In this document: piece by piece, positions 10,920-24,500 of the stretch
Layout of the letters: each line of letters starts with the position of its first letter
How positions within the stretch are numbered: position 1 is the stretch's first letter
From: Coffea arabica
Taxonomy: Eukaryota > Streptophyta > Magnoliopsida > Gentianales > Rubiaceae
DNA: 64,000 nucleotides
NCBI RefSeq assembly: GCF_036785885.1
Contig: NC_092312.1
Location: forward strand, 18,308,001-18,372,000
Reading direction: 5' to 3'
The notes under the pieces: model-generated
Seen by the model: the letters and a program-made list of their open reading frames with translations, nothing else
The model's database searches: none
What the model was told of the DNA's origin: nothing
Program-made: the position numbers and the translations under genes

Positions 10920-13900
10920 ATGAGGTTGAACGGAGAGATTTCAATTGCAAACGTTGACGATGACGACGACGGCGACGGAGAAAGGAAAGAGAACGAACTA
11001 GGTTTAATTAGGTCTCCGACGCCGACAGCGCCGCCTACGAGACTCGTCGTCGGCTACGCTCTCACGTCTAAGAAGAGGCAGAGCTTCTTGCAGCCCAAGC
11101 TTCTTGCATTAGCTCGGTATAGAATCCTTCCCGTTCATTATTTTCGATTATATGCATTTAATCGTTTTGTATGTATTGCACTAGTTTGATCTTTTGTTTC
11201 CTTCTTCACAAGAATTGGTAGCTCAGCCTCTGTAATTTCTTTTTCCGGCATTTCGAGTTCTTGTAGTACTTACTTAGATAAGTATCTTTAATTAGGCATC
11301 ATGGGCTCGTGCTTGTTCGAATTTTCAGTTGCACAATTTGTATCAGATAAATGATTATCTCTTTTCATAAATTTATAGATTATCAGTTGCACAATTTATA
11401 GATTATCGTGCTTCAAGTTTTTGCTTAAAATCTTAAGTAAAACAATTTGGCTTTTAGATTGCAGATTTTTAGTTTTCATTAAATGTAGTTTCTATTGTTA
11501 TTTTTTGGCTCTAATAGTCATTATTTTATCAATTATCACGGGAGAAAGTAAAATGTTGACTAGTTTTGCCTTTTTCTCTTGAGTGATTGAATTAGAGAAA
11601 AGAGTAGTTTTGCTCGCCTGAGTCGCGTCAACTACTTTTTTTTTTTTTTTTTTTTAAAATTAATTTGGATCAGCAAATTGAAGTAATTGGGGTCCGTGTC
11701 AAAGGTGGTAAAATTATTGCGCATGGGCCTGCATAGGAATTTTTTTTTGTTTGACCTTTCCTGTTAAATGTGGTATCGGGAATCTTTTATCTGTTCTTCT
11801 AGTTGTTTTCTGGGGAATATTCCTTGATATATGCTTTGACAATGAAATTTGTTTTAATGATGGATTGTTCTAAGTCAATACTTCATACGTCCTCATTGCT
11901 TGTGACGGTCATTGCGTCAATGCTTGTGCCCACTGCCTTATCTGGGAATTCGTTAGCACCATGTCTCTGTGCATTTTTTCTCTTTTTCCTTTTGCTCTTT
12001 TTACTGGATATTAATTTAGTTACTAGCCTTCCTCGTTTTAGAATTTCAGAAATAGAATATTTTTATCAGAGTGATGTTTAAGGATATTAACGTGTTGATC
12101 TCTGTTTTGCATTTGGTTTTTCATGCTAACATGAATGTAAAGTAATTTGTAATTAGTTTGACATGTAAACTCTTTAGTAATTTCAAATAAAGATGGACAG
12201 TTAATTTGTTCAGTAAAATGTCTTTTGTTTTCTAATAAAATGTTTCTCTTTCCTTTCTCTGGCTTGACTCTTTATTCCTTTGTTGTTCTGAAGTCAAATA
12301 TATATTGAGATGCGCAGAATAATTAACATGTTTATTCATGCTTATGTCCTTTCTTCACTGGCACATTCTTATTTGGTCCTGTTTGTCATACTTCCTGTCT
12401 GTGTATGAAAGTTTGCTGTCATTCGTTGGGTCTCATAGGCGTTGTATAAGAAGAGAATTTTTACTTAGCTCAAGCTTATATGCTTTTTGTTCTTACGGTG
12501 CAGAAGTAAAGGAATTTTGTTTATTGCTGTTGATGTAAAGCAGCCATTATCGGATCAAGGTCCATTTGATGTTGTTCTGCACAAGGTCAGTGCAATGTTG
12601 CTTTCTGAAACCTTCATTCTGCACGTTCATGAGTCTCATTTTGTTGCGTCGCTGATCCTTTTCCTGAATCCTGAGCCTATACTGTTTAATCTCAACATAG
12701 TATTTTTAACCTCCTCCGTTATTTTTGTGGATATATTGCAGATTTATTATTAAAATTTGTATTTTATCTAGTTCTAAATGTTAGACTTTATGTTTATTAT
12801 TTGAAGGTACTCATGCCCCATTGCTCCAACAAATTTATATTGTTGTCATGAATTTCTTTTGGTGTTGAATATTGACATGGAATGTCAATTTTTGCATTGG
12901 AAAATTACGATAGTTGCAAAATGTGTGTGGTATGTCAATTCAGATACCTATAAGCAATAGTCAGTTGCATTATGTGCTGCTGTATTAGGTTGTGAATGGG
13001 CTGTATATTAAATTACAGGGACCAAAATATAAATTGACACTAAGTAGGCAAGGGAAATGGATTAACTTTTCTTTTCCCTTGTATTATAAAGCAATCAAGT
13101 TTTCATCTTTCATCGGTTGGCCGATTGTATTTGTCCGCTATGATCCTAATGAATTTGTTTCTATTTCTAGTTGGCAGGAAAGGAATGGAGCCAGATGATT
13201 GAGGTTTGTGCTCTTAAACTATAAGATCGTCTTTATTGATCACATATCTTTTGCAATAAGCTCCATCAAATTGTGTGTTGCTCTATGTACTCACACTAGT
13301 TTCTGAATACGATTCTCATTAATCATGCAGAATCTGGATGTGACAGATTGTTCTGGTTGAGCAATACTTATCATCAGAGCTCCAAACCTTTTTTTTTCCT
13401 TACATAATTTGCTGAACCTCTGCTCTATATATTATGAATCATGATCAATAGCTTGACATTGGACTTCAAGCGAGGTTTACTCTCTGAGAACTAGATAACT
13501 TGTTTGGTATTCATGAACATGGTTGTGGGTCTAAGATACACTTCTCATCTGTCTAGGGCGCTTCCTGTCTTCATTCATGTTTTATGGTTGTTTTACTTAC
13601 CTAGGTATAGTCTCAAATTGAACTGTGAGTTTCATTTTATGGTTCTGGTTTGTTTCAACTTATTTTCTGGAATCAAACTATGTAGTTAGGTATCTGTTCT
13701 ATGTGTTGATTGCAAGTGTTGTGTGTTTCAGAGGTCGTCTTTTGTGCGTGCATCTCCCATGATGCTTAACCTCTGCACACTTCTGTATCATTGCTGCATT
13801 TCAATTTCTCAATACTTGTGGGAAATGTAGAAGTATGCAAATAAATTTCTTATCAGAGGTAATTAGATGAATAAAAGAAAAAGGACAAAAGAAGAATGGA

Positions 13901-16900
13901 AATCTACTTGTTTAAATTGATCTTAACTTGCATGTGAATAATAATAAAAGAGTACCCAACAAGAAGTTAAAAAACCCAAAGATATTAGCCGAACAATAGA
14001 AATGGTATAGCTGATCTGGATCACCTCTGCATATTCTGTGCAACATCCGAATTTATTTTAAATTTTTAATAGCTTATATTTATCTCTGCCTGTGTGAATG
14101 AAGGCATAAAGTATGTAATAGTTAATCTCTCTCTCTCTCTCTGTCTATGTGTGTGTGTGTGTGTATACCAAATGTGTATGTACGTTTATGTATCTGTTTT
14201 CCAAATATTCTGTTGGCCATGGTTTCTTGCCTGGATGGGGGATGAGGAAGAACATACCACGGTGTTTACACCTGACAAATAACCCATTTGACTAAAATGC
14301 TTGTTTTCCATTGCTTCTCAATTTACACTATTGAAATTAGGCACCACTGAGAAATAAATTGGCTGTTCAACAAACTGCTAGGAGTTTTCTGCCGGGTAAC
14401 ATTCGAGTGGGACAATAACTTCTTTTGGAAAATAGGCTTCTCATAGTAATTAGTAATGCTTAACCTATCTAGTCGTCTCTTTTAGCTGGGCATTTCATTC
14501 TTATGTATCCCCTTTTGCCTTTTTAACTGGGCATTTCATTCTTATAACCATTTTCTTTCTTTTGTAGGATTATGGGCAAAAGAATCCAAATGTTACTGTC
14601 TTAGATCCTCCTGATGCTATAGAACATGTAAACAATCGTCAGTCCATGCTGGAGGATGTTGCTGATCTAAACTTACCTGATTATTATGGTACTTGTAAAT
14701 TGCTGATTTGCATGTACTTTTTCCTTTTGTCCTTGGCTGTCTCTCTGTATGTAGGACATTGCACGGACATGTATACATATGCATATATGCACAGGTGTGG
14801 TCATGCTTTCGTGATTTCTAGACATCACTGATGTGTATTTGGCATTCAATTACTTCAAGGTAACAGTGTAATTGGGTTTTGGGCCCTTAAATTGCTTATA
14901 GGCAGAGTCACTGTTCCAAGGCAGTTGGTTTTCACAACAGATCCATCATCTATTCCGCATGAGGTTACGAAAGAAGGTCTTAAACTTCCCTTAGGTAAAG
15001 TTCCAGTGTTTTGTTTTTCTTTTCTCGCTTTGCTTTTTGGAGGGTTGTTATTATTTGGGTGCCATGTTTCTCTCTTTCTCACGGATGGTGAGCTGGAAGA
15101 TTCTAGCTTTTTTCTTGAATGATCAAGTTGCTCTCTAGCTCTTAGTTTCTTCAAAACACATTAAAAATTAGGATAATATGAACAGGTTTGAGTGTTATAA
15201 TAGGATTTGGTGATGACAGATTCACATGGGCAATGAGAATTTTTTGTCAACTTGGGAACTGGCACCTATACTATGACCTATTTCTTTGATATACTCCCTG
15301 AATCCCCTTTTTTTTGCCACTTTGAGATGGCTCTTGGTATGAGAGTATTGCATCTCTTTTATCAAAATATAAAATTGGAAGTGCTTGAGACTAATGCATT
15401 TTCAGAGAGAGGAATATTATCCAATGTGGTGATACATGATCTTTGAGGAGCAATAGTGGACAATTTTTGTTACAAGAAGAAAAAAAATGTGGTTAATAAT
15501 AATGAGATAGGTGGAGTAGTAGTTACTAAGAACCATGCTTGCAGTCTTGAGTTGATTTGTAATCTTTCAACACTTCTTTTAATGTTTTCCGTGATAACTT
15601 CCTACACATGGCACTTATGGTAGCTGTTTCAATGTAATCTTTCCACAAAGAAAGGTGCTTTTGTTATAAATAATTCTATTTTTATCTAAGTTTGACTAAA
15701 GCTTTGTCAACTTTACTTTACTTGTTTCAGTTGCAAAACCTTTGGTAGTGGATGGAAGTGCAAAGTCCCATGAACTTTTTCTTGCATATGACAAAGTTTC
15801 TCTTGCTAAACTCGAGCCGCCTTTGGTATTACAGGAGTTTGTTAATCATGGTATTCATGTTTCTAGAGGCATAAACCTAATAGTTATTATACTGATGCTA
15901 TCATTAATTTATCTGTACATTCAAGAATTTTTTGATCTATTGTAGGCGGTGTTCTCTTTAAAGTGTATATTATTGGAGAATTCATAAAAGTTGTCAGGCG
16001 CTTCTCTCTACCTGATGTGTGTAAACGTGAACTGTCAAAAATTGCTGGTGTATTCCCTTTTCCAAGAGTTTCATGTGCTTCAGCTTCTGCAGATGGCGCT
16101 GATCTGGACCCGAAGGTTGCCGGTGAGTCGCGAGGTCTTGTAGTTATCATAAATGTTGACTTTTAATATTGATGAGTTCACCGTGCATTATGGGGCTTAA
16201 AAACATGTGGCATGAGATCTCCTTGTTATGTTCAAGCGACATTTGGGCTTAAAAGCACATATGGCTTGAGATCTCTTGGTTATATCAAACGTTTCCATAC
16301 AGATATTATTGGACTAGTCATCTATGAGGAATAACCAATTGAACAAAAACTCAATAAGTAGAAGAATCATTCCATATGCCAAAACTTCAGTGCATTCTTC
16401 TTTCTGACTAGGTTTGCAGCACTTTTCACTGCATGAGTGAAGATCTTTCATTGTCTGTGTCAAGTGATATTTTGCTTTAAGCCAGCTAAAAGAGCGGTGC
16501 ATGTTTAAAGGTTGACTTTTTGGCCAGGCATGATTTTTGCCATACATTATTTTGTTAACATTAACTAATTGTTCTGTGAAGAACTCCCTCCGAGTCCTTT
16601 GCTCGAGATGCTTGCAAGAGAGCTTCGCCTTCGATTGGTAAGTTTCTTTACTCCTTTGTTTTGGTATATTATTCTTGCCTGTACTTCTTTTGCTGTGCCA
16701 TGTGCCTGATCCGTCTGTCATCCAGGGTCTCCAGCTGTTCAATGTAGACATAATACGGGAGTATGGGACAAGAGATCTGTATTACATAATCGATATCAAC
16801 TACTTCCCCGGTAAGTCAAGAAAATTTTGTTACTTTGCCTTGTTCATGAATTCCCACCCCCACCCCCACCCCCCCACCCCCCCGCCGGGGCGGGTGTATT

Positions 16901-17687
16901 TTCCCCCCTGGTTGAGAAAGGGGGGCGGGGGTTGGGAATCACGTGCGCAGTTAGTGTACCTGATTGAAATCCAAGTATGCATTGTCTTATGGTTCCAGTT
17001 GTATGTTGGTAAATAATACCTTTTTGGAAAACTATTAAAATATCAATAATGCATGGCTGCATCTTGCTTGCCTTTGGTTCATATTGCCATTCTATTCCAG
17101 CATCCTCGATTAATTTGCTCAGGTATCTGCATCTTCATAAACTTTCCTGCTTACAAAAATGTTTTTGTTCTTTGCTTTTTATTTACTTGTAATAAATACT
17201 ATTTATGAATTTTGCGAGTCAATATGTTTTGATATTCTAGTGTAAGAACTACTGCTCATTAATCTAGTTCCTTCAACTTAATTGGAAGCTGAAAGCTAAA
17301 GATTAAATTCCGCTTTGCAGTCCTCCTGGATGTGTGTTCTGGTGTTAGTTTCTTCCTTTTACCCGCTTATTCTCTAAATAGACTTTGACCATGTGTATGT
17401 TCTTTTACATGATGGCGTAGTTCTGTCGATGGCCATGTGGTGACATGGACTGGATCAGTTATCTTCGTGGATTTAAGAATTTTCATAGATAAATATAATT
17501 TGGTCCTAATGGCTGATCATATTTTGTCTTGAACTTACTTTGTACACAAAATATATGATTATGGTTGCTAAACAAGCATTTGATAACTCGTGCAGGATAT
17601 GGTAAGATGCCTGATTACGAGCATACATTTACCGAATTTCTTCTCAGCCTTGAGCAAAGCAAATACGAGAAGGTACTTGTAGCATAG
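10920..17687 (+). CDS. ITPK: Inositol-tetrakisphosphate 1-kinase, 10 exons, 351 aa
   Basis: Predicted ATP-grasp kinase that phosphorylates inositol polyphosphates (inositol 1,3,4-trisphosphate 5/6-kinase family), part of the route to InsP6 and pyrophosphates. Exons: 10920-11116, 12504-12585, 13171-13203 (33 bp), 14568-14688, 14902-14994, 15731-15850, 15946-16122, 16582-16637, 16726-16810, 17596-17687. They sum to 1056 nt in frame with GT/AG borders. The start is the in-frame ATG opening MRLNGEIS, a start typical of the ITPK2/3-like plant group. Visible motifs are the N-terminal [83 protein letters not shown] and the C-terminal metal-binding set D301 (LFNVD), D316 and N318 (IDINYFPGY). Length matches plant ITPKs of about 350 aa. 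Which paralogue (2 or 3) cannot be fixed by eye. It converges with TOR downstream. Confidence 0.95.
16855..16935. repeat. C-run/G-run hairpin in ITPK intron 9
   Basis: Runs of C (CACCCCCACCCCC..., about 16855-16881) and CCGCCGGGGCGGG are followed by a G-rich block GGGGGGCGGGGG (about 16920-16931). The arms are complementary enough to fold into a GC-rich hairpin, and each strand has several runs of at least four G or C. It is unusual in an AT-rich intron. Confidence 0.6.
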
Positions 17688-18554
17688 ACGTTAAACATAC
17701 ATATCCTCGAGGGTGCTAACTCTTCAAGCTACTGGTGACTAAAGTCATCTCCACAAGTTGTTTCACCGTCTCCATCCACGCATGACAGGCACGCCGTGTC
17801 CTTTTTTAATGGATCTGTCATTTTTTTAAAACCAGGAAATAGGTTGTTGTACATTCTCTGACTTATCCAAATAATGAATATTTTGCTGTAAATATTGAGT
17901 TACTTTTTCCGGATGACTTCTTTTGCAATTCGTCGTCATGCCACCCTTTTCTACTGGAACCCCAACTGACTGGATACTTGCTATGAGGGATGTTATGAAT
18001 GGTTTTAATTCTGATGACCTAGCACCTTGCCGTAGCAAGAGTTTTTACATATTTCACCCGAACGTGGATCGTAAACGTGTCCAGTTTACGACATATGAAT
18101 GAGATTCAGAAATGGTATTCACCATGAAGTTTTCTCACGATCAAATAGCTGTTTTTGGGTAGCGTCAAGAAAAATCTTATTCTAAGTGCACGTGAGAGAT
18201 AAAATAAAAGAGTCTGTATTTAAAACCAGTCCATGCAATTGGAAGGATGGAAGAGACGCCGGCTCCTGTCACAGCTCATATATATTGATACATGGGCACT
18301 TCTTTACATAAAGTTGACCAAATCAAAAAAAATGAAATTAGAACATGACCTCTTCCTCCGTCCTACAACATTTTGGCTGCTTTGCTTACCTTCAATGTAC
18401 CGGACGTTATATACAATGTTCAGTTTAACTCTTATTACATGTAGCGCTCTATATACAAGAATTGCTACAATCATCAAAGAGGGGAGAGGTTGGCCAGTTC
18501 TGCAAAAGCTTGGGCTATATACAAAACTATATACAGTCACAAGTGATCTTCAAT
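17688..18554. other. Convergent intergenic spacer between ITPK and TOR
   Basis: This 867-bp spacer separates the ITPK stop codon (plus strand) from the TOR stop codon (minus strand) and must hold both 3' UTRs and polyadenylation sites. AATAATGAATATTTT near 17871 and AAAATAAAAGAG near 18201 are AT-rich candidates for polyadenylation signals. No further gene is seen. Confidence 0.5.
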
Positions 18555-18573
18555 TTACCAGAAGGGACACCAC
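18555..18573 (-). other. TOR: TOR terminal micro-exon encoding the FATC end
   Basis: The preceding exon ends ...CQNYVG with a split Gly codon (GG|G) at 19433. Reading on into the intron would give only a few unrelated residues. A CTTTCAG acceptor directly upstream of 18573 joins GTGGTGTCCCTTCTGGTAA, giving WCPFW and a stop. This matches the invariant aromatic C-terminus of TOR FATC domains. It is easily missed by gene finders because it is only 19 bp long and 859 bp from the previous exon. Confidence 0.93.
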
Positions 18574-21500
18574 CTGAAAGAGTCGAAAAGAGCTCTCGTT
18601 AGAAAAGTGATACCACATAAATCCTAGATAACATGCATTCACTTATTAATTTCTCCTCAATTAATTTTTAAACTTTTTTTTTTTTTTTTTATCTCCCATC
18701 CCTCCCCACATCCTTTTCACTGCCAACTATTAGGCTCAAGATTCACACCTTGAACTTGCAATGGGGGGAGCTCTAAAAGCCCTTCTCTAGCCACTGGACT
18801 AACCCCAGTGGTTGCTTCAATTTAAACTCAAGATGCATATTTTTTATGAAAAGGATCCCAGGTTAATATTGAATTTAGTTATAAATTATCTATAGCAAGC
18901 AACTAGCAAGTAACAAAAAGCTAATGACTAGCCTAACCATAGCGATGTCCAAAGGTCAAGCTACCGATGGCATTTCTTGCTTGTAGATGCTTTATTTACT
19001 TGTCTTAAAGGGTGGAACTTTTGTCACGGAAAGAAAATAGGAAGAGCCAGCTGTTTGTAAGACGCAATTGACTACTACAAAGAACTGCAGGCAAGCAGCT
19101 AGTTCTCTCTCTCTCTCACTAGTTCCAAGCAAGCACCAGCTGTTTGTAAGACGCAATTGACTACTATAGGAACTGCAAGAAAGCAGCTAGTTCTTTCTCT
19201 TTCAGTAGTTCCAAGCAGCTAATTGCAAATTTAATATTTATCAGCATGCATTAAAGACACTAAATTGTTATTTGAAAGCAATATAACAATAATTTTCTGC
19301 TCCCTTTATTGGCACATATACAAAACTGTGCCAGCAAAGAAAGATTATAAGCTGTTAAAATCATCCAACTATCCTGCAACATAGCTGTAAGGAAAATGGA
19401 AGAAGTGGAGGAAATTTAGGTTCAGAAACCATACCCAACATAATTCTGGCACAAATTTTCATGAGATGTTGCTTGGAGAATGAGTTTTTGAACTTGCAGT
19501 TTTACAGACAAACCATGTTCAGGTTCACGCGTATCACCAGAAATTAAGGTACTGTGATCAAGCGCATGTTGAATGGAGCTGTTCGACACTGGAGAACAGG
19601 TAGAAAAATCACGTCCAGTAAGTTTGTTACTCATCCGAGCCATAACAACAACAGCACGCTCATTTAAAACCTCATTAGCATCTCCAAGTTGATTGACAGC
19701 CTACAATCACACATTAAAGTCATCAGTGAAAAAGCATACATAGAGAGAGATTTTGGGTACAGAATAACCAAAACCTGAAGAAGTTCTCGCTCTCGAGCAC
19801 CCCGCAGCGGGTGCTGGAGTTCCCTGTTTGCAGCAGACTCGTCACTATTGACAACAGCAGGAAGATGTGCACTTGCAAGAGCTGACATTTGGGGGACTTC
19901 ATTGAAGTTGAAAAGACGCCAATTTATAAGGGGATCGTGAACAAAGGCCTGCAAAAGCATTAAATAAAACTCATTATTATTATTATTATTATTTTGTATA
20001 TACATAAATTTTCTGATTTCCTTTCCTTCAACAGACAAAAGATACATGAGAAAGAAGCCATAGAAGCATGGCCATTAAAATGGTGGGGAGAAAAAAACTT
20101 AGTAAACCTCCACCCTCCCAAGAAAGGGGAAAAGTTCTAAGCAACCCCATTCCAACTGGGACGATGTATGGAAAGTAAGATGCAAAAGAGCAGTTTCAAT
20201 TTCTATACCTCCATCATTGCCATAACACTATCTTTATTTGTTCGGAGAACTTGCATGACATTTTCACAAGTTGATCGGAAGTTTCCCTCAATACCACTAA
20301 CTTCCATTGCTTTAACAAGCATTCTTGTGAGGCGGAAAGGAACCTATATCAAAATCCTCATGTGAAGAAGCTGTACCAGCCTTATTCGATTGGAGCACGG
20401 AATAATGGAAGATTTACTATGGCAGAAAAAATTTTAGATTGCAAACCTTTTCAGGGAATTTTTCTCTATTCATTGAAGCTTCAAAGCAATCTCCGAAGTC
20501 AATGTGCAATATCTTCCCACTGACAACCAATACAAGTAAGTACATGCAGAACCAAATGAACACATAAACAAAACCACCAAATTACCTGGAACGATGCAGC
20601 ATAAGGTTACTAGGATGTCGATCGCCTAAACCAAGTAGGTAACCAACCTGAAAGAAGTGAAAAAATCATTCAGTAGCTCTTACTTCCCAGAAACAGCAAG
20701 TACATTATCTAGTTGAAGGTGAAAGCTCTACAGATTTCTTGCTAAACCACAGTATAATACTTGCTAAACCACCGTATAATTCATGGATCATTCAATGTGA
20801 CCGGAGTAAACATCAATAAGAGGGTTCAAGGCTTCAGGCAGATAAAGAAAGGAGAGGGCAAATGATTTTAGTCAGCTAGTGTAGCATGATATAGATGGTA
20901 CATAAAAGAAGCTCAAAAGACAACTTCTACAAGAAATGGTTATTGAAATTTCCAAATCAATTTAAATATGTGACAAAGAACCATTAAGGAAATAACTCTA
21001 TCATGGATCACGACCAACTATACAGTGGCACAGCATACTGCAGCATGCTGAGTGAATTCATTCTCATTCAATGTATGATCTCACATCCGTGTCCAATGAG
21101 TTGGCATCTCTAATTGCTCATCACTTGCTTATCAACTGGAATAAAGTCATGAAAATCTAGAGATACATTTTTTATTACAAGAGAAATCAGTCAATCATTC
21201 AGCAAACTGTCACAACTATGCTGAAAGTATATGCAGGGACAGAAGCCTCAAGATGTAAATGGCATGACTATGGTGTTATTCAACTTGACCACAAATATTT
21301 CTGAGAGTATTTACATGGAACGAACTAACTTTTGGCCTCACTTGAAATGAATTTAATAAAGCAAAGTTAAAGAGGCATATGTACCATGCTCATAACAGCT
21401 AAACTTCTCGTATAATTTGTCCTCCTGTCCAGCCAGACTTCAGATGTGCGACTCTTCAACCACAGTACCTATACAAATGAATTTATCATCTTCAGACGAC

Positions 21501-24500
21501 TACTACTTGGATATGTATCGATTGCATGTCAGAGAAAGAGAGACAGAGGACAGTACAGAGGGAGGGAGAAGGGAGAGGGAAGAAGAAGAAGAAAAGGCTG
21601 CCACAAGTTTCTTGGTATTGCTTACTCGTGATAGGTCATTTCCTTCTGTATTCTGCAAAGCATACTCAAACACCTCTACTTTTGCTATAAGTGGCAAGTG
21701 ATCATAATCCGGAGCAAAACTAAGCATTAGTTTGTGCTCTTGATTTAGGGTGATCTATGAAGTCAGAAGTTCAAACATCAGAAGCAAACAACACACAGGG
21801 ACAGGAACAGGAAGCAACATCCTAATAACTTAAACGAACCTTACGAGCATCTCTGTACTCCCGAATCAGATGGTGCAGTGTGTCACAATTTGCAACCCAT
21901 CCTATCAACCCACTGTTCGGAGATAATGGAATGACATCATATCTTTGGATAGAAAGATCTTTTTCTGCAGTCTTTCTAGAATTCTCCAAGAGTGTATTCA
22001 CTAAACCAAAAAGCTGGTAAACATGTAAAAGTTTAGAATCTCCAGACTTCAAATATGATTAAGAAAACAAGAAATCCTGGCAACCATTTCAATTTGATCT
22101 ATCCAAGTCAGAAGAACCAGGAAACCTGAGCAAAAAACATCATAATGGACAAAAGAGGCACAAAATCTTTAAAGCAATTAAGAACCTGCATGACACGTTC
22201 ATCTTGACGTAGATCTTCATGCCCCTTGAGCAAGAAAGCATAATCTTCGCCATCACTACCGTGAATTGTCAATTTCCGGGGTCGTTGTTTGGATGTTATA
22301 ACCACCAGCTGGTCCACAAATGATGCTATGGTGACCACCGGTGAATCTGAGGGAATAGGTTTTCGACAAGTTACCACATTTCAGCACAAAAACTGAAGAT
22401 CAATGCTTTTATGCATTTGAAGTGAGCATTTCAAATTTACCAGCTCGATAGGTTCCAGGAACAGCCAGCTCCAAGTTTCGGCATTCCAATAGCTCCGGAG
22501 AAACAGACTGGTTCCCCAAATAGAAGATAAACTACTATGAGGAGATACAAAATAGAAAAATCATAAGCATAATAAAGTCTGTTCCTTGCCTGCAAATCCA
22601 GGGTGGTAAGAGTTTGAAGTTGCTTATCTATCCTCCGGAATACATGATAATACAGATCCCAAGCCTGACATATAATTGTTTTACACTGATCAGAGTCCAC
22701 GCAAAATATAGTTGTAACCCTTAAACTGGGCAGAGAACAATTAAAAATGATGCATATTATGCAGATCAAGACAACCGTCTCTTCATATATAGAGGGATCC
22801 CCAACTGTGATGCATGCAACAGCAAAAATAAAGAATCTATTCTTTTGAAAGTAACAAAACTGAATGATCAATAAAGAGCATCCTGTGTCAATTAGACTTC
22901 TCAATAAGCAAAGGTGAGAGAAGATTCTCAATCAAACCAGTGAGAAATTGCACAAGTACATGATGACTAAAGATAAAAATTCTAGCATGTAGGAAGAAGC
23001 TGGTCGGGATAACAAGGCCTTTGTATGGTACCACAAACTCACAATAATAGGCTGAGAAAATTTTTTCCAGTGCAATACTGAATTCAACTGGTACCTGAAT
23101 AAGTTCTGCATCTTTTCCAGTTCTCCTATATTTCACACAGCACTCATAGGCCTCCAATAATTCATGGCGGTATGCCTGTAAACAACAAAACACATCCACT
23201 CTAAGTACAGAATTGGTGGAATATGTGTAAGCTCTATCAAGCCTACTGTACAGGATTATTCTTGTTCAAACCACTTCCTCATATTCTGTCCAGGTAAACA
23301 TGTAGACATTACAGTGGGAGTTGGAAATTTAAAGACGTCAAATCCATCCAAGAAGAAGTACAAGAATAAATTTTTCCAAAGTTGAACTAGCACAATGCCC
23401 AAGAAAAGTTCAGACAAAATAATCAAAATTACATGGGAGGAACTTCAAAAAGCATATCCATGATTTAAATGTAGGCCATGTCGATGAAAGTAAAGCATTC
23501 TGTACAAAGCTGGAAAGACCTACCAACCATAAGAGAATGTCAGCAAAATTAAAAAACTAGAGTTCACCTGAATGAAAGCTTTTTCTTTTGCGGTGGTGTC
23601 ATTCCTCGTAGCCCCTTCCTCAAGCATTTCATGCAATGGCTCTAACACCTTTAGCATCCCCTCAATGTTGTGCTCACCAAAATACAAACGACTAGCCTCT
23701 TCCAATGCTTCATGCCACATTTCATGCCAAAGTATTGCAACTCTGATCAACTCCTTGGACACAAGTTGTGCCTTACAGAAAATCAAAATAGTCAGACCAA
23801 CATAACAAATGCCACAAAAAGATTATCATTCTGGTCACCATTTTAACCTGGTCCACCAGCAGACCACTATGCTGTCGAACTTTATCCACAACTTCTTGAG
23901 CTGCAGCTCTACGTAAATTGCTAATTGATTTACATGCCACAAGAAGTGGATACATAAGAGCCTGAAATACAATTATAAGACATGAAATGGTCAAATTTCT
24001 GAAAACAGAAAAGGAAAATTGAATAGAAAATCCTGCAAATTTTACATGACACAAAATGAAGGATAGTGAGGGAAGATTTTCTAATTTTACTGCAAAACCA
24101 ACACACATATAAGAAAAAATAATTAATTATCCTTCAATTTCTGACACTTCACCTTGCAACCAAACACAAAATGATTCAAAGTGTCAATTCTACAATTTCC
24201 TAAATATTGTCTCAGTTGAAAGCAAGGATTACCTTAACACATCTCTCCCATAATCAAACAGAATAATTGCCTTGAAAGAATAAATCGTATATTGGAGTGT
24301 GCATTTGAAAAATTACAATGCAAATTGACCATCTGTCTAGACAACTTCTACCAATCAATCAAATATCTTACTCTCTCCAATGTAACAAAACAGAGGTAAT
24401 TCGTTACACCAGCCATGGTGTGAACTATCTGTCTTTGATTATCTTGTTCTGTGACTGAGTGCACCTCAAAACCAATTGAACAGGAATAACATGACAGTTT

